Made by a program: the position numbers and the translations under genes | Origin: Alkalinema sp. CACIAM 70d | GTDB lineage: Bacteria; Cyanobacteriota; Cyanobacteriia; Leptolyngbyales; Leptolyngbyaceae | DNA length: 64,000 nt | Direction of reading: 5' to 3' | NCBI GenBank assembly: GCA_002148405.1 | Contig: MUGG01000133.1 | Coordinates: 102,740 to 166,739 of the forward strand | Notes under the pieces: model-generated | Database searches by the model: none | What the model saw: the letters and a program-made list of their open reading frames with translations, nothing else | Told to the model about the DNA's origin: nothing | Shown: positions 60,145 through 64,000 of the stretch, one piece after another | How positions within the stretch are numbered: position 1 is the stretch's first letter | Layout: each line of letters opens with the position of its first letter

Positions 60145-61010
60145 GACAGTTTGAGGAATTTTTCTAGGGCGACAGTGATGTCATTGGGCCAACGGCGGAC
60201 GTTTTTCACCCAATCGAGATCTTTGTAACGGGCATCCAGTTCGATCGCAGAGGCCCAGTTGCTTTCGGCCTCATCCCGTTGCCCGATCGCCCACAAGGCT
60301 GCGGTATAGGCTGCTCGCATGTCTGCAAAGCGGGGATATTTGCGAATAATATTGCGCATTTCCCGAATCGAGTCTTTGAGGTCGCCCATTTGATACATGG
60401 CGAGGGCGGCATTGGCCCGAGCGATCGCGAAGTCTGGTGCAATTAAAGAGGCTTTGCGGTAGTCGGTCAGGGCTTCTCCCCAGCGCCGCAGGCCCCCCTT
60501 GGCGTTGCCCCGATTGTTGTAGGCCGCAGCATCGTTGGGATCGAGTTCCAGCACATGGTCGTAGTCAGCGATCGCGGCTTCGTACTGGCCCAAGCCTTCC
60601 AAGGCGGCCCCTCGGTTCAGGTAGGGATCGGGCGCTTCTGGCGAAAGGGCGATCGCGGCGTTGAAATCTTCGATCGCGGCTTCTAGTTTGCCTTGGCTGA
60701 CCCGTGCATTACCGCGATTACTGAGCAGTGCGGCATTATTGGGCAGTTTGGTCAGCAAGGTTGTCCAATATTCTTCTGCCTGAGCAAATTTGCCTTCATT
60801 AGTAGCGGTAAAGGCTTTTTCCCGGAGGTCAGCAATCTGCTTAAAAAACTCCTGGGGCGAAGCTTGCTCCAGAACCTCCTCAGTCGCTTCCTCTTGGGCA
60901 GGAGCCGGACTGGGAGTCCCTGTTACCGCAGCAATCGAGGGCATGGGGTGACTCCAGAATCCAACGATCCCCACCCACAATCCAAGAACCCAAGACAATA
61001 AACGACGCAT
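60141..61010 (-). CDS. Exported TPR-repeat protein
   Basis: A signal peptide (about residues 1-28, RRLLSWVLGLWVGIVGFWSHPMPSIAA) is followed by a short acidic linker and about five tetratricopeptide repeats (about 55-235; AEEYWTTLLTKLPNNAALLSNRGNARVSQGK, YEAAIADYDHVLELDPNDAAAYNNRGNAKGG). It is probably a lumenal or periplasmic protein-binding scaffold; thylakoid TPR proteins of this size help photosystem assembly, but nothing here shows this is one. At 289 residues. Start ATG 61010. Confidence 0.87.
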   Translation of the reverse strand: MRRLLSWVLGLWVGIVGFWSHPMPSIAAVTGTPSPAPAQEEATEEVLEQASPQEFFKQIADLREKAFTATNEGKFAQAEEYWTTLLTKLPNNAALLSNRGNARVSQGKLEAAIEDFNAAIALSPEAPDPYLNRGAALEGLGQYEAAIADYDHVLELDPNDAAAYNNRGNAKGGLRRWGEALTDYRKASLIAPDFAIARANAALAMYQMGDLKDSIREMRNIIRKYPRFADMRAAYTAALWAIGQRDEAESNWASAIELDARYKDLDWVKNVRRWPNDITVALEKFLKLS

Positions 61011-61101
61011 GATCCAATTCCCCCCACGGTGAACAAATCGGTAAACCAGTCAATTTGATATCACTGCCCCAACTCATGGGCGATCGCTAGAACCGCTGAG
61101 C

Positions 61102-61126
61102 CTATCTTTACAAATCTTTAAGATAG
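61102..61126. terminator. Hairpin overlapping the ruvB stop codon
   Basis: CTATCTT (61102-61108) and AAGATAG (61120-61126) form a 7-bp inverted repeat with an 11-base loop. The ruvB stop (61118-61120) lies in its loop and arm. It is a weak terminator candidate. Confidence 0.35.
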
Positions 61127-62290
61127 CAGGGTTAGTTGGTTGCTGGGGGGTTCGTAGCCTAGATGTTTCCAAGCGGCGGCGGTGGCGACGCGGCCTCTCG
61201 GGGTGCGGCTGAGGTAACCGATCTGCATCAGGTAGGGTTCGTAGACCTCTTCGATCGTTTGGGCATCTTCCCCGGTGGAGGCGGCCATGGTTTCCAATCC
61301 CACTGGCCCACCGTTAAAGCGCTCGATCATCACCGTCAACATGCGGCGATCGGTCCAGTCCAAGCCACAGGGATCCACGTTAAATAGTTCCAAGGCTTCG
61401 GCGGCGATCGCGTCGTCGATCGGGCCACTACTTTTAACCTGCACGTAGTCCCGCACCCGTTTGAGCAAGCGATTGGCAATCCGGGGGGTACCCCGCGATC
61501 GCCGGGCGATTTCTTCGGCTCCCGGTGGGGTAATTGGCGTTTCCAGTAAGGTTGAAGTCCGCAGAACAATTTCCGTCAGTTCGTCCAGTTCATAGAACCG
61601 CAGGCGTTGGATCAGACCAAAGCGATCGCGCAGGGGGGAAGTCAAGGCTCCCACGCGGGTGGTGGCTCCGACGAGGGTAAATGGGGGCAGTTTGAGCGAT
61701 CGGGTGCGGGCGCTCTGGCCTTTGCCGATCGTCACATCGATGCGAAAGTCCTCCATGGCGGGATAGAGAATTTCCTCGGTGACGCGGGGCAGACGGTGGA
61801 TCTCGTCAATAAACAACACATCCCCTGGTTGTAGGTTCATCAGCAGGCCCACAATATCCCGAGGTCGCTCCAACGATGGTGCACTGCTGATTTTGCAATT
61901 AACGCCCATTTCCGTCGCCAGGATCAGTGACATGGTGGTTTTTCCCAATCCCGGTGGGCCATAGAGCAGTAGGTGATCGAGGGACTCGCCCCGTCCTCTG
62001 GCTGCTTGGATGGCAATGTCCAGTACGTCTTTCAAGTCCCGCTGGCCCACGTATTCCCGAATGCTCTGGGGCCGAATCTTTTCCTCTTGCCGTAGCGTCT
62101 CTTCTGGGGCGGATTCCGGCTGTAATAACTCGTTCTTCGATCGGTCTAGTGGTTGGATGGGATCGGCTTCCTGACGGGCAGGGCGAACGGTGCGCGATCG
62201 TCGTGCTGGGGCGATCGACGGTTCTGGGAGGGGTAACTGCCCCTGCTCAGGTGGATCGGGATTGGGTTGCTTGGAGGAAATGATCGCCAT
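61118..62290 (-). CDS. ruvB: Holliday junction branch migration helicase RuvB
   Basis: The AAA+ motor of RuvAB branch migration. Walker A is GPPGLGKT (111-118), Walker B is LFIDEIHRLP, sensor 1 lies in VGATTRVGALTSPLRDRFG, and the winged-helix C-terminus is complete (DRRMLTVMIERFNGGPVGLETMAASTGEDAQTIEEVYEPYL). An N-terminal extension of about 65 residues, rich in Pro and charged residues (PDPPEQGQLPLPEPSIAP), precedes the core and is longer than in enterobacteria, as is common in cyanobacteria. Start ATG 62290. No ruvA is seen near it. Confidence 0.96.
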   Translation of the reverse strand: MAIISSKQPNPDPPEQGQLPLPEPSIAPARRSRTVRPARQEADPIQPLDRSKNELLQPESAPEETLRQEEKIRPQSIREYVGQRDLKDVLDIAIQAARGRGESLDHLLLYGPPGLGKTTMSLILATEMGVNCKISSAPSLERPRDIVGLLMNLQPGDVLFIDEIHRLPRVTEEILYPAMEDFRIDVTIGKGQSARTRSLKLPPFTLVGATTRVGALTSPLRDRFGLIQRLRFYELDELTEIVLRTSTLLETPITPPGAEEIARRSRGTPRIANRLLKRVRDYVQVKSSGPIDDAIAAEALELFNVDPCGLDWTDRRMLTVMIERFNGGPVGLETMAASTGEDAQTIEEVYEPYLMQIGYLSRTPRGRVATAAAWKHLGYEPPSNQLTLLS

Positions 62291-62442
62291 ACATTCAACA
62301 TCAGGGAAAAGCTTGCGGGGTCAACGGTGGCAGAGGATTAGGACAGACCTACTAATAGCCTATACCACGGAACTTAAACTGAACTCACGCTGAACTCGCT
62401 AAACTCAGAACAGTCGCCCTAATCGCAAGCAATTGAACAAAA

Positions 62443-62988
62443 ATGGCGGACATTGATTTAACCTTTACCATTCCCCCAGAGGTCACCTTTGAGCAGGCGA
62501 TCGCGATCGCCCAGGATCTCCTAGCCGCCCAGCCGACGGACGATGTGCTGACTGCGGCGATTGCAGCGCTGGTGGCTACCCCCAACGGGGCACGGGGCTT
62601 TTTAGTGACTTTTCTATCGGGAGATCTATCAGAAGAATTTGCCCTCGCCGATCGGCCCACGGAGGCGGTGGCCCAAGGGTTGCGCACGAATCCCGAGTTG
62701 ATTGCTGATTTGATGGCGAAAAATCTGGCCATGTCCACTGCGATGGAACTGACCCATCGGCGCAACGGCCATCCGGAGATGGCGGCGGGATCCCACCTCA
62801 CCCAGCAGCGATCGCGCCAACTGATCCAGGGACTCCATCTCCCGATCATGCACGATCGCTTAACAGCCCTCCAGCAGTCGATTATCCAAGGCAGTGGTGA
62901 GTATACGGATTTCCTAGCGCGCTGGGGCTATGATGACGAACAGAAGGCTGCGATCCTGGCGGCGATTGAGCCACTAATCTCTCCGTAG
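62443..62988 (+). CDS. Conserved hypothetical protein, 181 residues
   Basis: I do not recognise the family. The protein is acidic and largely helical (starts MADIDLTFTIPPEVTFEQAIAIAQDLL; includes ALVATPNGARGFLVTFLSGD and EMTHRRNGH-like charged segments; ends WGYDDEQKAAILAAIEPLISP). There is no signal peptide, membrane span or known catalytic motif. It begins at ATG 62443 and lies 23 bases before the first tandem Uma2 gene, so the three may form one transcription unit. Confidence 0.65.
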   Translation: MADIDLTFTIPPEVTFEQAIAIAQDLLAAQPTDDVLTAAIAALVATPNGARGFLVTFLSGDLSEEFALADRPTEAVAQGLRTNPELIADLMAKNLAMSTAMELTHRRNGHPEMAAGSHLTQQRSRQLIQGLHLPIMHDRLTALQQSIIQGSGEYTDFLARWGYDDEQKAAILAAIEPLISP

Positions 62989-63011
62989 CTTCTCAATCAG
63001 GGGGTGAAACG

Positions 63012-63617
63012 ATGACGATCGCGACTCCACGACGGATGAGCCTTGAGGATTATCTGAACTACGATGACGGGACTGATACCCGCTATGAGTTGGTGGATGG
63101 GGTATTGGTCGCGATGGGTGCTGAAAGTCCAATTAACAATACGATTGTCATGGTTTTACTGGGGGTCTTAGGATCCCTGGGTATCCCGTTCTATCGCTTT
63201 GCCACGGGCCATCACATTCAAGTCGATTCCAACAAGGCCACCGCAAGACAACCCGATCTGATTGTTCACACTGAGGAATCCATCCAAGCGATCCTGAAAG
63301 AGGGAAAGATGCTGCGATCGGAGATGCCTGCTCCGCTGTTGGTGGTGGAAGTGGTGTCTAATAGCGACCACGATCGCAGCAGTCGAGAGCGGGATTACTT
63401 TGACAAATGGACGGAATACGCAGCACGGCAGATTCCGGAATACTGGATAGTGGATCCCAGTGTAGGGTTGGTGCTGGTCTGCGTTTTAGTCGGGGCTGCT
63501 TATCAGAACGTTGAGTTTCGGGGCAATGAGGCGATCGTGTCTCCCACGTTCCCAGCGCTGAATCTAACGGCTAATCAAATTCTCAAGGCAGGGCAGGACG
63601 GGGAGGTAAACCAATGA
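63012..63617 (+). CDS. Uma2 family endonuclease-like protein, tandem copy 1
   Basis: A 201-residue Uma2/DUF820 protein with SLEDYLNYDDGTDTRYELVDG, the PDL acid (ARQPDLIVHTEE), LLVVEVVSNSDHDRSSRERDYFDKWTEYAARQIPEYWIVDP and a C-terminal LTANQILKAG. The PD-(D/E)XK-like nuclease fold is assumed from the family; the function is unproven. Its stop TGA overlaps the ATG of copy 2 (ATGA). Its first 36 codons are almost identical to those of copy 2 at the base level, while the remaining sequence differs strongly. Confidence 0.85.
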   Translation: MTIATPRRMSLEDYLNYDDGTDTRYELVDGVLVAMGAESPINNTIVMVLLGVLGSLGIPFYRFATGHHIQVDSNKATARQPDLIVHTEESIQAILKEGKMLRSEMPAPLLVVEVVSNSDHDRSSRERDYFDKWTEYAARQIPEYWIVDPSVGLVLVCVLVGAAYQNVEFRGNEAIVSPTFPALNLTANQILKAGQDGEVNQ

Positions 63618-64000
63618 CGATCGCGACTCCACGACGGATGAGTCTTGAGGATTATCTAAACTACGATGACGGGACTGATACCCGCTATGAGTTGGTGGAT
63701 GGGGTATTGGTCGCGATGGGCAACGAGAAACGACTGAACGAAAAAATTGCGCTTTGGCTGATTGGGCAGTTTCTCCCCTGGGTTCCCCTTGACTTGATCG
63801 CGCGGGGCACGCAGATAGCAGTTCAGAGCCCATCCGTTACGATACGGACGCCCGATCTTATGGTGCTGACTGAGACGCTAGACCAATTGCTGACCCAGGC
63901 GAGTCAATCTGTGATTACCCACGAGATGCCCCCGCCTCAACTGGCGATCGAGGTGGTAAGTCCTGGTGCGGTTGGCAGTGAAAACTACCAACGGGACTAT
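63614..64000 (+). CDS. Uma2 family endonuclease-like protein, tandem copy 2, 3' end outside window
   Basis: The last gene in the window, cut at its 3' end after 129 codons. It starts at ATG 63614, overlapping the stop of copy 1. Its first 36 codons differ from copy 1 by three synonymous changes only. Its central part (LIARGTQIAVQSPSVTIRTPDLMVLTE, MPPPQLAIEVVSPGA) is closer to the Uma2 protein at 14845-15447 than to copy 1. The PD and ExV catalytic positions are present; the C-terminal third lies beyond the window. Confidence 0.85.
   Translation, partial: MTIATPRRMSLEDYLNYDDGTDTRYELVDGVLVAMGNEKRLNEKIALWLIGQFLPWVPLDLIARGTQIAVQSPSVTIRTPDLMVLTETLDQLLTQASQSVITHEMPPPQLAIEVVSPGAVGSENYQRDY

Overview
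The window is a chromosomal segment of a filamentous, oxygenic cyanobacterium. It carries psaA-psaB, the cyanobacterial/plastid ribosomal protein PSRP-3 (Ycf65), a group 2 sigma factor, very frequent GCGATCGC/CGATCG (HIP1-type) octamers, and an hpsA-hpsB-hpsC pseudopilin locus of the kind linked to motile filaments (hormogonia). I cannot name the genus. Gene content is mostly core chromosomal. I see no tRNA, rRNA, CRISPR array, prophage or intact insertion sequence.

Layout. 1-9.4 kb: a beta-CASP metallo-hydrolase cut by the window edge, a methyltransferase, a secreted M16 peptidase, then gmk, remA and rqcH with a 1.27-kb gene-poor gap between remA and rqcH. 9.4-15 kb: exopolysaccharide genes (GT4 glycosyltransferase, membrane sugar-1-phosphate transferase, gmd, fcl) that supply and use GDP-L-fucose. 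14.8-22.7 kb: a Uma2 nuclease-like protein, a thioredoxin-NHL protein and a 1913-residue exported protein made mostly of Pro/Ala/Lys-rich disordered chain. 23.3-27.9 kb: the psaA-psaB operon. 28-38.2 kb: a HEAT-repeat protein and four or five genes of the hps/pseudopilin cluster, including the 1860-residue HpsA. 38.9-46.8 kb: rpmB, argD, a small conserved gene, a sigma factor, priA and queA. 47-55.9 kb: small conserved genes, yraN, a lumenal/periplasmic pentapeptide-repeat protein, dnaG, a retropepsin-like cassette, an HD hydrolase and a three-domain cell-wall hydrolase. 56-64 kb: glgB, PSRP-3, a HAD hydrolase, a TPR protein, ruvB and two tandem Uma2 genes, the last cut by the window end.

The most unusual object is the 1913-residue protein (16971-22712). 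After a signal peptide and a folded N-terminal region of about 250 residues, it runs for about 1600 residues as low-complexity chain. Into this are set about ten short aromatic/basic segments resembling G-F-F-D-R-F-R-K, most of them 100-160 residues apart. This is the architecture of a multivalent scaffold or linker protein, and I do not recognise it as a described family. Also worth attention: a probable structured small RNA with its own terminator (about 9445-9605), a structured leader with a 12-codon micro-ORF (46845-47048), an orphan terminator implying a plus-strand transcript (4985-5025), two tandem Uma2 genes sharing an almost identical 108-bp 5' end, and an amidase whose usual catalytic Glu is Gln.
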